Source of the DNA: Actinobacteria bacterium OV320
GTDB lineage: Bacteria > Actinomycetota > Actinomycetes > Streptomycetales > Streptomycetaceae
DNA: 64,000 bases
Direction: 5' to 3'
Assembly: GCA_001298545.1 (NCBI GenBank)
Contig: LJCX01000030.1
Coordinates: forward strand, 620,001-684,000
Below the pieces are notes generated by a model. That model did no database searches and was not told the origin of the DNA. It saw only the letters and a list, made by a program, of their open reading frames with translations. This document shows, piece after piece, positions 32,184 to 40,451 of this stretch (position 1 is the first letter of the stretch; each line of letters starts with the position of its first letter). The translations under genes and the position numbers were made by a program.

Positions 32184-33343
32184 GGGGTGGGTTTCTCCAG
32201 GGCTTTGGGGGCGAGAGTGGCGACGGCTGCGGCGAGGAGGGCAGGCAGCAGCAGGGCGTGCGGCAGGGCGGTGACGGTGGCGACGGCGCCGATGAGGGCG
32301 GGTCCGGCGAGCAGGCCGACGTAGCCGGTGACCGCGACGGTGGCGACGGCGCGGGGGCCGCCGATGCCTGCGGCGGTGATCAGGCTGGGGATGGTTACGG
32401 ACAACCCCAGGCCGAAGGCCGCCCACCCGAGGAGGGCAAAGGCGATGGTGGAGCCAGCGAGCCCGGTTGCGAGGCCGAGCGCGGCCAGGGCGGCACCGGC
32501 GCGGACAACAGCGGGAGCACCGAAGCGGGCGGTGAGCCGGTCTCCGGCGAGGCGACCGGCGGCCATGGCGGCGCTGTAGACGCCGTACGCCACGGCGCTG
32601 ATCGCGGCGGTCGCACCGAGGTCGTGCAGGTGGACGGCAGCCCAGTCGGCAGCGGCCCCCTCGCCCAGCAGTGTTCCGGCCGCCAGTGCGCCCAGCAGCC
32701 ACAACCGGGGCCGCGACAGACCCCCGCGCTCGTCCAAGCCCAGTGCCACATGGTTGTGGACGGGCTCGAGTTCAGGGCTGGCAAGACAGCGGGTAAGGCG
32801 CGTCGCTGCACCTGCCGCCGTGGCGGCGGTGGCTGCGACGCCGGCGAACAGGACGGTGTGCGGGGTGTGGGCGGTGGCTGAGGCCAGCGCGGCGCCGGTG
32901 AGGCCGCCGAGGCTGAAACTCGCGTGCAGCCGGCCCATGATCGGGCAGCCGTGGGCGTCCTGGCAGCGGACCGCGGCGGCATTGACTGCGACGTCGAGGA
33001 CGCCGTGCGCGGCGCCGAAGACGAACGCCACCACAAGAAGGGTGTCCAGGCTGCGGCAAGCCCCGAGGGCGGCGAGGCAGACGGCGAGACCGATGGCGCC
33101 GCCGGTCATCAGCGCGGGCAGGCGGGCCGGGTGCGCGAGACGTCCTCCGGTCTGCAGTCCGGCGACCATGCCGAGGGCTGCGGCCAGCAGGACCAGGGCG
33201 AGCCCGGCGGTGCTCACATCGGCGGTCTTCTGGACGGCGGGCATGCGTGCGCCCCATACAGCCATCACCACACCCAAGCCGGCGAAGTACCCGGTCAGCA
33301 GTCGGCGGCTGCGCGTCAGCTCCGGCGCTGCGGTCTGGTTCAC
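32180..33343 (-). CDS. MFS transporter
   Basis: A 387-residue protein with about 12 TM helices (YFAGLGVVMAVWGARMPAVQ, LALVLLAAALGMVAGLQTGG, LLVVAFVFGAAHGVLDVAVN, AVATVAVTGYVGLLAGPALI). Short, Ala-rich and YbjJ-like. It starts at GTG overlapping the ATP-grasp stop (GTGA), and its own stop overlaps the HAD start. Tight coupling to a peptide-ligase-like enzyme suggests export of, or self-protection against, the ligase product. Confidence 0.85.
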   Translation of the reverse strand: MNQTAAPELTRSRRLLTGYFAGLGVVMAVWGARMPAVQKTADVSTAGLALVLLAAALGMVAGLQTGGRLAHPARLPALMTGGAIGLAVCLAALGACRSLDTLLVVAFVFGAAHGVLDVAVNAAAVRCQDAHGCPIMGRLHASFSLGGLTGAALASATAHTPHTVLFAGVAATAATAAGAATRLTRCLASPELEPVHNHVALGLDERGGLSRPRLWLLGALAAGTLLGEGAAADWAAVHLHDLGATAAISAVAYGVYSAAMAAGRLAGDRLTARFGAPAVVRAGAALAALGLATGLAGSTIAFALLGWAAFGLGLSVTIPSLITAAGIGGPRAVATVAVTGYVGLLAGPALIGAVATVTALPHALLLPALLAAAVATLAPKALEKPTP

Positions 33344-34605
33344 GCGGTGTGCTTCCCTGTGGCTGGGGCCCTCTGCGCGACCGCAGCCACCTGGACGTCG
33401 AGGTTGCGGTACGCCTCCTGGGCGCAGGCTTGGGCGACCGTGGCGGTCGGCCCGATGGTGATCAGAAAGCCAAGGCGCGCGGTGAACAGATCGCCACCGT
33501 CCTGTGGCAGCACGAGCTGGTCGCCGGCCTGTCGCTGGAAGCGCACGCGTTCCACTCCCCCGGTGGGTTCCGTAACACGGCGGGCTGTGAGGATGCCGGA
33601 GTAGGCGGGGTAGATGAAGCGGATCGCCGCGGCCTGGTGGCGGGTGGGCGTCAGGTCGGGGGTACGTCCGCAGGCGATGTCGGCGGCGGCACGGGCGAGG
33701 TCGACGCCGGTGGCCAGGTGGACGAGGTGGCTGATCATGTCGCCGGCGATCCGGGCGTTGACCTCTATGAGGCGGGGGCGGCCGTCGACCACGCGGATCT
33801 CGACGTGGCTGACGCCGTCGGTGACACCGAGGGCGTCGAGTGCCGCGACGGCGGCTGGGGCCACGGTGGCAAGGAGCGGGTCGTTCGCGTCGACCACGTG
33901 CGCCAGCTCCTCGAAGTAAGGCGGCATGCCGACGGTCTTGCGGGTGACGGCGACGACGGTGGTCTGCCTCTGGTGGGTGACGCACTCGACGCTCACCTCC
34001 GGGCCGTCGAGGTACTCCTCGACCAGGACCTGGGTGCTCTCCACTCCGTGGCCGGCGGTGTGCGCGGCGAAGGCGTACGCGGCCGGCAGCTCGTCAGCGG
34101 TGTCGACGCGGATGACGCCCATGCTCGCGGCATGCGCGACGGGTTTGAGGACGACGGGGAAGCCGATGCGCCGGGCGGCATCTGCCGCCTCGTGCTCGGT
34201 GCGCACGCTGACGGAGGCGGCGGAGGGCACCCCGTGGCGGGCGAACAGGCTGCGGCTCGTGTGCTTGTTGCGGCAGCCCTGAAGTGCCTCCGGAGCGGTG
34301 GTGGGCAGGCCGAGCTGGCGGGCCAGGCGGGCGACGGGGACGAGGTACCACTCGGTCCACGTCATAACGCCGGCCAGCGCATGCCGCTCGGCCAGCGCGC
34401 GCCCGGCCGCGTTAAGCGCCGCCTGATCGGCGGGGTCGGCGACCGCGTAGTCGAGGAGGAACTCCTTCTCCCAGGTCGGCGCGGCGCCGGAGATCAGGAC
34501 GACGTCGTAGTGGGCGGCGACGTTCTCCAGGCAGGTACCGCGATACGCCTGGGCCTCCATGTCGGCGGCGGCAACGACCAGGACGACGGGGCGAGAGGAC
34601 AACAA
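33340..34605 (-). CDS. ATP-grasp ligase (carboxylate-amine / amino-acid ligase type)
   Basis: The 421-residue protein has ATP-grasp motifs: FPVVLKPVAHAASMGVIRV (lysine and glycine loop), VLVEEYLDGPEVSVECV, GVSHVEIRVVDGRPRLIEVN then ARIAGDMISHLVHLATGVDL (Mg-binding Glu/Asn). The order and length resemble BacD-type L-amino-acid ligases and related dipeptide synthetases. It would join a carboxylate to an amine with ATP via an acyl-phosphate. It is translationally coupled to an MFS exporter and near a second one, consistent with a small peptide-type product pathway. Substrates cannot be read from the sequence. Confidence 0.8.
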   Translation of the reverse strand: MLSSRPVVLVVAAADMEAQAYRGTCLENVAAHYDVVLISGAAPTWEKEFLLDYAVADPADQAALNAAGRALAERHALAGVMTWTEWYLVPVARLARQLGLPTTAPEALQGCRNKHTSRSLFARHGVPSAASVSVRTEHEAADAARRIGFPVVLKPVAHAASMGVIRVDTADELPAAYAFAAHTAGHGVESTQVLVEEYLDGPEVSVECVTHQRQTTVVAVTRKTVGMPPYFEELAHVVDANDPLLATVAPAAVAALDALGVTDGVSHVEIRVVDGRPRLIEVNARIAGDMISHLVHLATGVDLARAAADIACGRTPDLTPTRHQAAAIRFIYPAYSGILTARRVTEPTGGVERVRFQRQAGDQLVLPQDGGDLFTARLGFLITIGPTATVAQACAQEAYRNLDVQVAAVAQRAPATGKHTA

Positions 34606-34656
34606 GGCTCCAAACAGTGCGGGGGGGGAACGAAGAGTTGAGGCATGGCGCCTGGA

Positions 34657-34995
34657 TCAGGGGGTGCGGCGGCGTCGCAGCTCAAAGGCGGACGCCCAGT
34701 GGGGGTGGTCCTCGATCAACTTGCGGGCGTACAGGGCGGTGAAGGAGTTGTTCAGTCCGCGCACGCCCGCTGGCAACTGCCAGCGCAGGTCCTCGAACAA
34801 CGCCTTCAGCCCAACCCGGGAGGCGCCGGCGGCGAGTCGGTCGGCCGTCAGGCGCTCCAGTGCGCGGTAGACGTACGGGTGCTCGGCGTCGAAGGCCAAG
34901 AACCGGTCGGTCAGCGTCGGGCGCGAGCCCGCTCGAAACGCCGCTCGGGCTACCGGCAGGGCGTAGGGGTCGGCAAAGGTGTGGAACGTGGGCAT
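34657..34995 (-). CDS. Phage/plasmid-type conserved small protein
   Basis: A 112-residue protein. The central segment RFLAFDAEHPYVYRALERL, then GLKALFEDLRWQLPAG and LNNSFTALYARKLIEDHP, matches a small domain common in phages (FDxxNPxVYxxL...G...LFExxRW...LNNxxxxxYAR). Function is unknown. The ATG giving MPTFHTF is the natural start. It lies between the ATP-grasp gene and the MFS gene at 35037. Confidence 0.6.
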   Translation of the reverse strand: MPTFHTFADPYALPVARAAFRAGSRPTLTDRFLAFDAEHPYVYRALERLTADRLAAGASRVGLKALFEDLRWQLPAGVRGLNNSFTALYARKLIEDHPHWASAFELRRRRTP

Positions 34996-35036
34996 GGCGG
35001 CGGTCTCCGGGGGTGAGCGGGAGGGTGACCGGGCGG

Positions 35037-36278
35037 TCAGGCGAAGGAGGTGCGCAGGGCGGGGGTGGTGCGCAGCCGGGCGAAGGCGGCGAAGAGGCCC
35101 AGGGCCTGCAGTGCGGCGCAGATGGTGATCACGTGGCCGAGCTGGCCGGGCGGCACGGTGGCGACGAGGACACCGGCGAGGGGGAAGGGCAACAGGAGCA
35201 GCAGGATGGTCAGCGACAGGGTGGCGCCGAACACCGGTGCGGGGATGAGGCGGGAGCGCAGGGTGCGCAGCACGACGGTCATGCCGCCCTCGCCGGCCAT
35301 GAGCACGGCGATCAGGGTGAGATAGCTGCCGTAGGTGTCGGTGAAGGAGACGGCCAGGCACGCGGAGGCGGCGATCGTGGCGGACACGGCGCCGACCGGC
35401 CACAGGCCGAAGCGGTCAATCGCCCGGCGGCACAGGGCGACCGCGATGAGAGAGGCGACGGCGGCGACCGACCAGATGAGGCCGACGTCGGCCGTGGAAT
35501 GTCCGAGCTGTTTGACGATGATCACCGGGGCGGCGGCCTGCAGCAGGCCGACGGTCAAGTTGGACACGGTCAGTCCGCTCACCAGCCAGCCGAGGGCCGG
35601 CAGAGACCGCAGGGTCGACCAGCCGGTGTGTAGCCCCTTAAGGACCGGCTGCGGCTCGGCGGGCTTGGCCCGGTGGTACTGGCGCGGGGCCAGCACGCTG
35701 GTAAGCAGCGAGAAGACGCAGATCACCATCAGCATCCCGGCGGTGCCGGCCCACTGCAGCAGTACCCCCGCGAGTGCGGGGCCGGACAGCATGGCGACCT
35801 GGTCGATGCCGAGCAGCACCGACTGAACGCGGTGGGCGCGGTCGCCGGCCTCGCGGCTGACGACCCCGCCCGCGGTCTCGGCCGCGATGTACGAGCATTC
35901 GGTGAGGATCCCGGTGGACGCGGCGAGCAGCATGACGGTGACCGTCGCATCGAGTCCCGCTGCCTGCGTCGGCAAGATGAACGCGGCGGCCAGGACGACC
36001 AGGGCCCGGCCAGCGGAAGCGGAGCGGAGCACGGCGGTGGTGCCGTGGCGGTCGACCAGGGCCCCGACGAAGGCGAACGCGCCAAGTCTCGGAACCCATT
36101 CCAGCGCGAACGCAAAGCCAGTCAGGGCGGCGGAGTCGGTGGTGGCCAGCACCAGCAGCGGGATGCCATAGCTGGCCATGGCGAACGCTGCGGCGTCCGT
36201 GCTGCGCGGCAGATAGATGCCGCGCACCAGAGTGGGGACCGGTCGGCGGGCATGCCGGGGTCCGACACGGGATCTCAC
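35037..36278 (-). CDS. MFS transporter
   Basis: A 413-residue protein with about 12 TM helices (AMASYGIPLLVLATTDSAAL, LVVLAAAFILPTQAAGLDA, LWPVGAVSATIAASACLAV, LTILLLLLPFPLAGVLVATV) and the MFS loop ALVDRHGTTAVLRSASAGR between helices 2 and 3. It overlaps the upstream regulator gene by four bases. It is a second exporter flanking the ATP-grasp gene; drug or peptide efflux is the most likely class. Confidence 0.85.
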   Translation of the reverse strand: MRSRVGPRHARRPVPTLVRGIYLPRSTDAAAFAMASYGIPLLVLATTDSAALTGFAFALEWVPRLGAFAFVGALVDRHGTTAVLRSASAGRALVVLAAAFILPTQAAGLDATVTVMLLAASTGILTECSYIAAETAGGVVSREAGDRAHRVQSVLLGIDQVAMLSGPALAGVLLQWAGTAGMLMVICVFSLLTSVLAPRQYHRAKPAEPQPVLKGLHTGWSTLRSLPALGWLVSGLTVSNLTVGLLQAAAPVIIVKQLGHSTADVGLIWSVAAVASLIAVALCRRAIDRFGLWPVGAVSATIAASACLAVSFTDTYGSYLTLIAVLMAGEGGMTVVLRTLRSRLIPAPVFGATLSLTILLLLLPFPLAGVLVATVPPGQLGHVITICAALQALGLFAAFARLRTTPALRTSFA

Positions 36279-36790
36279 GCAGCGCGCCCCGATTCCTGCG
36301 CCGCGTGAGAGGAGCGGGCGACGTCCTGGTGCAGTACGCGGGGGTGCGCCTTAAACCACTCGGACAGCGCCTCGTGCGGAGCCGACGGTTCGGTCGCTGC
36401 GCCGGGGTGCTCCGGGCCGCCGTCCCGCACCTGGAGGGCGTACTGGACGCGCGCGACGAAGTCACTGTTGTGGCTGGGGAGTTCGCGGGTTCGGGCCCAG
36501 CGTGCTGCGGTGTCGTACACCTCAGCGAGGTCCTTGCCGCTCGCGGTGAGCTGGTAGCGGGCCAAGGCGTGTCCGCGGGCGTGGATGAGGCCGAGGTCGC
36601 GTGCGGTGTCGATGGCGTGGCGCAGTTGTCCGGGGGTGAGGTCGCCGAAGGCGCCCTGCAGGCTGCCGCGTTGGCGGCTGATGGGGCCGTTGTCGTCGAT
36701 CTCGGTGACCAGGCGTATCAGGCCCGGCAGTGACAGGGTCCGGATCGCGCGGCGTTCGCGCAGGAGACTGGAGGGCAGGGCCGCGGTCAT
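36275..36790 (-). CDS. Winged-helix (HxlR-like) regulator
   Basis: A 171-residue protein with a winged-helix region at about residues 10-95: LSLPGLIRLVTEIDDNGPIS, DLTPGQLRHAIDTARDLGLI, HALARYQLTASGKDLAEVYD and TAARWARTRELPSH. The last segment matches the C-terminal helix of HxlR proteins. It is translationally coupled to a second HxlR-type gene upstream and the MFS gene downstream, so it probably controls the exporter and ligase genes. Confidence 0.7.
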   Translation of the reverse strand: MTAALPSSLLRERRAIRTLSLPGLIRLVTEIDDNGPISRQRGSLQGAFGDLTPGQLRHAIDTARDLGLIHARGHALARYQLTASGKDLAEVYDTAARWARTRELPSHNSDFVARVQYALQVRDGGPEHPGAATEPSAPHEALSEWFKAHPRVLHQDVARSSHAAQESGRAA

Positions 36791-37671
36791 CGGCGCGGGC
36801 CTCCTGCCGGGGTGATGGGGCGGGCGGGTATCCGGTGGGAGAAGAGGTCGTTGGACTTCCACGCCGGGCCGTCCGGCGTGGTGGTCAAGGCAGGACCGGC
36901 AGACGATGCAGCGGGTGCCGTGGGAGCCGGAAGTCGGGTCGGGGTGGTCGCCCAGGGGCCGGAACGGTTCTGCGACGGGGCGGCGCCCTGCCCCCGGGGC
37001 CGGCGAGCCTCGGCGAGCGGGGCGGTGGCCCAGACGGAGATCGCCTGGAAGACGGGGGCGAGAGCCTGGCCGCTGGCGGACAGCTGGAAGTCGCCGCTAC
37101 CGGTGGCTGTGACGAGGCCGTCGGCGACCAGACGGTCCAGGGGCTTGTAGACGGCGGTCAGCCCGTAGCCGGGCATGGCCTCGGTGGCCAGCGTCTTGGC
37201 GCTCGCACTGCCCCGGGCCTGCAGGGTCCACAGGATCGGGGTGGCGTGCCGCGGGGCGATCAGGGCGAGCGTGTCGTCGATGTTCTGGGCCGGGGGGATC
37301 CGCTCAAGCTCCATAGTGCCGGTGGCCTTGCTTGCGACGAGCGTCTTCTCCAGGTGGGTGTCGCCCCAGGAGGCGATCACGGCCAGGACGGGCAACAGCT
37401 CGGCGCCGCGGCCGGTGAGGCCGTAGGTGACGTGGCGCGGGGCGTACTCCGTGCGTTCGACCACGCCGGCGTTGGTGAGGTGGCGCAGCCGGGGGTGGAG
37501 CTGGCCGTCGCCCAGCCACGGCAGCCGGGGCTTGATCTCGGCGTAGCGCAGCGGCTGGGAGGAGATGGTCATCAGTACCCACACGCTCCAGCGCGGGGCG
37601 AGCAAATCCAGGGTCTTGGTGACGCTGGAGAGGTCGTTCGGGGTCGTGGGGGGAAGACCGGTGGTGGCCAA
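36787..37671 (-). CDS. HxlR-family regulator with two winged-helix domains
   Basis: The 294-residue protein's first domain (residues ~15-110) is a clear HxlR match: LLAPRWSVWVLMTISSQPLR, YAEIKPRLPWLGDGQLHPRL, RTEYAPRHVTYGLTGRGAEL. A second, weaker winged helix (IAPRHATPILWTLQARGSAS, KPLDRLVADGLVTATGSG) follows, then a low-complexity tail. Duplicated HxlR domains are unusual. It probably acts with the adjacent regulator on the cargo genes. Confidence 0.75.
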   Translation of the reverse strand: MATTGLPPTTPNDLSSVTKTLDLLAPRWSVWVLMTISSQPLRYAEIKPRLPWLGDGQLHPRLRHLTNAGVVERTEYAPRHVTYGLTGRGAELLPVLAVIASWGDTHLEKTLVASKATGTMELERIPPAQNIDDTLALIAPRHATPILWTLQARGSASAKTLATEAMPGYGLTAVYKPLDRLVADGLVTATGSGDFQLSASGQALAPVFQAISVWATAPLAEARRPRGQGAAPSQNRSGPWATTPTRLPAPTAPAASSAGPALTTTPDGPAWKSNDLFSHRIPARPITPAGGPRR

Positions 37672-37701
37672 GGATGGGGCTCCTCAAGCGGTGCGGGCAG
37701 A

Positions 37702-38124
37702 TCAGCGGGTGCGGGAGGTGGCGGTCGGCGGGGCGGCGGGGACGGGCACAGCCGGCGGTTGGGCGTCCGGGGCCGATGCGCGGCGCAGTCCGCCCAGGAC
37801 CGCGCCGGTGCTCTTTGCGTGGGCGTCGCGGGTGGCGACGGACTCGGCAATGCGGCGGGCGCAGTCGAGGATGTGCCCGGCGGTAAAGCGGCCGATCTCC
37901 CGTTCAGGGGAGGTGAGTTCGCGCAGCCTTTCCAGCTGGAAGGCGATGTTGCGTTCGGCCAGGACCAGGTCGCTGTGGCTGCCGATGAGCGCGGCGAGCA
38001 GGGTGGCGTCGGGAGCGTTGTCGGCGAGGGCTTCGAGTTCGGCGAGCGGCTGTCCGAACAGCGCCTCGATGCGCTGGGCGATGATCTGGGAGATGGAGTT
38101 GGCGGTGGCTTCGGGCTGGGGCAA
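37702..38124 (-). CDS. Small helical paralogue A
   Basis: A 140-residue, mostly helical protein: QRIEALFGQPLAELEALADN, LVLAERNIAFQLERLRELTS, ILDCARRIAESVATRDAHA. It shares the pattern (Q)RIE-x4-G...L(V/L)-x-AER-x2-xFQ-x-xRL...RDA with the gene at 40452, and the general layout with its two upstream neighbours. No known family or catalytic motif; probably a coiled or helical-bundle adaptor. Confidence 0.55.
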   Translation of the reverse strand: MPQPEATANSISQIIAQRIEALFGQPLAELEALADNAPDATLLAALIGSHSDLVLAERNIAFQLERLRELTSPEREIGRFTAGHILDCARRIAESVATRDAHAKSTGAVLGGLRRASAPDAQPPAVPVPAAPPTATSRTR

Positions 38125-38136
38125 TCGGCGTGGCTT

Positions 38137-38580
38137 TCAGGGGCGGCGGGTCCGCACCGCCCCGGCACGGCGGTCTGCCGGGGCGGGCGGAGCAGTGGCG
38201 GTGATCCTCGGTCGGGCGACCTGCACCGGATGTGTGGGGCGTTGATCGGGAGCGGGCATGGTCAGCAGGAGGTCGTCGAGGGCGGCAACGTAGCCGTTAC
38301 GGCCGGACAGAGCCGCCTCCAACCACTGGGCGTCCATGCGCAGGTCATCGGCGGACAACTCGCCCAGGTCGCGGTCGGAGGACGTGGCGTCGTGGACGCG
38401 ATCACGTACGCGGACGACCTGCTCCTCGGCGACCACGAGAAAGCTGCGCAGCTCCAGCGCGCGGTGGAGTGCAGCGCAGATCTCGGAGTGTGCTGCCTGC
38501 GCATACAGCTCGGCGACGGAGGCACCGAACGCCTCCTCCAGCGCGGTGTCGCGGCTGGTGGACTTGTCGATGACGCTCAT
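38137..38580 (-). CDS. Small helical paralogue B
   Basis: A 147-residue helical protein: LEEAFGASVAELYAQAAHSE, ALELRSFLVVAEEQVVRVRD, LSADDLRMDAQWLEAALSGR, followed by a Pro/Ala tail. Layout and lengths match paralogues A and C. Its start overlaps the stop of paralogue C (ATGA). Function unknown. Confidence 0.55.
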   Translation of the reverse strand: MSVIDKSTSRDTALEEAFGASVAELYAQAAHSEICAALHRALELRSFLVVAEEQVVRVRDRVHDATSSDRDLGELSADDLRMDAQWLEAALSGRNGYVAALDDLLLTMPAPDQRPTHPVQVARPRITATAPPAPADRRAGAVRTRRP

Positions 38581-39032
38581 CGCGTTACCCCTCGCGTCGG
38601 GATACCCCGCACGGCGGGCAGCGCAGGCGCCGAGGTGGGCAGCGCCGGAGCGCGGCGCGCGGCGGGGTAGGCGCCACGCCAGGCGCCCGGCCCGCGTTTG
38701 CCAGGAGCGAGGGGGTCGAGGAGGTAGTCCACGACCATGGCGCGACCGTCACGTGCGGCGACAGCGGCGTTGACCTGGTGAGCCAACTCCATTACGGCGT
38801 CGTCGAGTTCGCCCGGCTGGGTGCCGAGCGCCTCGACGAGCGCGTCTTCCGCGGTGTCGAGTGCGTCCTGGGTTTCGGCGAGCAGGCCGTACCAGTGCAC
38901 GACACTGGTGGCGTCAGGGTTGGCCTGTGGTGCCGCCTGAACCGCCCGGCGCAGATCGGCGAGAGGCATCTGAAAGCGGTCCTCGATCCGCTCGGTGACG
39001 ACGCCCATCACGTCCTCGCTGAACTCGGGCAC
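38577..39032 (-). CDS. Small helical paralogue C
   Basis: A 151-residue helical protein: MGVVTERIEDRFQMPLADLR, WYGLLAETQDALDTAEDALV, ELAHQVNAAVAARDGRAMVV. It has the same three-helix layout and an ARDGRA segment parallel to the RDAHA/RDAQQ of paralogues A and D. It follows the secreted SH3 gene in the cargo operon. Function unknown. Confidence 0.55.
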   Translation of the reverse strand: MPEFSEDVMGVVTERIEDRFQMPLADLRRAVQAAPQANPDATSVVHWYGLLAETQDALDTAEDALVEALGTQPGELDDAVMELAHQVNAAVAARDGRAMVVDYLLDPLAPGKRGPGAWRGAYPAARRAPALPTSAPALPAVRGIPTRGVTR

Positions 39033-39146
39033 GGAAAGGCTCCTTTCATTCGCGTTTCGGGGCGGGAAAGCCGCACTGCGATTCCGGACCGTGCAGAGAC
39101 GGTCCGCGAACTCGGATGCTGGATAGGGAAATTGCAGGCTGGGCCT

Positions 39147-39473
39147 TTAGTCCAGGCACATGGCGACGTCACGGTAGACGTACGTTCCGGACACCCACCC
39201 CTTTACGCCAGTGGTCTTGTCCGTGATGTAGTGCCAGTTCCCGCTGCTCTTGTGAACGGTGAACTTGTGGCTGCGGTAGAGCACGCCGAGGGCCGTGGAC
39301 TTGGAGGACGCCTTGGAGCGGATCGTCACCGCCTTGGTGTGCACCTTGTACGGGAGCGGCTTGGCCGCGCAGCTGCTGAGGGCGGGTGCAGCACTGGCGG
39401 TGGGGATGGAGACAAACGGGAGAGCGAGCGCGCCGAGAACGGCGGCGGAGACGGCTATGCGGGTGGCGCGCAT
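39147..39473 (-). CDS. Secreted bacterial SH3 domain protein
   Basis: A 108-residue protein with a Sec signal peptide (IAVSAAVLGALALPFVSIPT, cleavage near ASA-AP), then an SH3b domain: VTIRSKASSKSTALGVLYRS, HKFTVHKSSGNWHYITD, VKGWVSGTYVY. Two cysteines flank the domain. SH3b domains bind cell-wall peptides. It resembles the secreted SH3 protein at 46224 inside the T4SS operon, and its promoter carries the shared CCGGTT-N5-AACCGG palindrome. Confidence 0.8.
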   Translation of the reverse strand: MRATRIAVSAAVLGALALPFVSIPTASAAPALSSCAAKPLPYKVHTKAVTIRSKASSKSTALGVLYRSHKFTVHKSSGNWHYITDKTTGVKGWVSGTYVYRDVAMCLD

Positions 39474-39562
39474 GGGGAATTGACCTCCACGAAAATGGGG
39501 AAGGGAATGCGGAAACGGACCTGGGCTGATGCCGTGCGGGCCGAGAACAAGACTCCGAAGAA

Positions 39563-39585
39563 TCCCCGGTTTCGGTAACCGGGGA
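39563..39585. promoter_or_regulatory. Shared operator palindrome, site 1
   Basis: Perfect inverted repeat TCCCCGGTT-tcggt-AACCGGGGA, 90 bases upstream of the secreted SH3 gene. The sequence around it (GAATCCCCGGTTTCGGTAAC, and CACGAAAATGGG nearer the start) is nearly identical to that upstream of the DUF4913 gene at 43516. Confidence 0.7.
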
Positions 39586-39672
39586 GTGCGTGCTATGTTC
39601 CGTGCCGCCTCATCCAGGGTGGTCGGCATTTCACGGGGCCGGGAAGGGCAAAGCGGGTGGGCAGCCGCGAAT

Positions 39673-40395
39673 TCAGCGGCTATGACCGCGCGGTGGAGCG
39701 GGGCGTGCGGGCAGAGCGGGGATGCCTGGAGCAGTGGGGTGGCGGGTTGGCGGTGACGCTGCCGGCAGCGGGATCGCCTCGCCGCTCCAGTGCGCCTCCC
39801 ACCACTGGGTGGCGGCCTCGAAGGTGGCGAAGCCGCCCTCACGCAAGGTGTGTGTCCACGCCTTGGTGTCGACCTCTTCGAGCAGGATCCGGAACGGCAG
39901 CGGCGCCTTCTCGTCGAGGGCGCGCAGCAGCACGGTGATCTCCATCGGCTCGGTGTCGTGCGTGTAGCTGGTCAGCAGAGCGAAATGGTCGCCGTCGCTG
40001 CGCAGCCGCTTCTCCAGGACGCGGGTGGCCTGGTCGGCAGGTTCGCTCCCCATGCCGGCGGCGAGAAGGATCTTCTCCTCGGGGCAGCCCCGGGCGATCA
40101 GCCAGGACTGGGCTATCGCAGGCAGGGCGAATGCCGCGTGGTCGAAGCGGAAGGTCCGCGCGACGGTGTCGCGCTGGAGGTAGAGGGCGAGGAGCTGGGG
40201 CTCACCCGGGATGCCCCAGGTGACGGCGCCGTTGTGCATCAGGTAGAAGCTGTGCTCGCCGTCCTCGGTGTGGTGCTCGGCCAGGACGGTGAGCTGGTCC
40301 TCCTCGATGCTGATGTGCTGCCAAAACTGCTCATCAACACGGTCGTTGACGGCCTGGTAGCCGTCGAGGCGGAGATCCGGTTGGTGGGTGGGCAT
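39673..40395 (-). CDS. Hypothetical protein of the cargo operon
   Basis: The 240-residue protein has a structured N-terminal ~200 residues (YQAVNDRVDEQFWQHISIEE, HSFYLMHNGAVTWGIPGEPQ, FDHAAFALPAIAQSWLIARG, FATFEAATQWWEAHWSG) and a proline-rich tail. No TM helix, signal peptide or known family. It is the distal gene of the operon starting at 43516. Confidence 0.5.
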   Translation of the reverse strand: MPTHQPDLRLDGYQAVNDRVDEQFWQHISIEEDQLTVLAEHHTEDGEHSFYLMHNGAVTWGIPGEPQLLALYLQRDTVARTFRFDHAAFALPAIAQSWLIARGCPEEKILLAAGMGSEPADQATRVLEKRLRSDGDHFALLTSYTHDTEPMEITVLLRALDEKAPLPFRILLEEVDTKAWTHTLREGGFATFEAATQWWEAHWSGEAIPLPAASPPTRHPTAPGIPALPARPAPPRGHSR

Positions 40396-40451
40396 CGGTG
40401 CTTTCGGTTCGACGACGCCATCGGCGCCGTGGGCAGGGAGAGTTGAGCCCC

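Noticed and set aside
33247..34641. 464-residue plus-strand ORF
   Set aside because: Antisense of the ATP-grasp gene, which carries all expected motifs.
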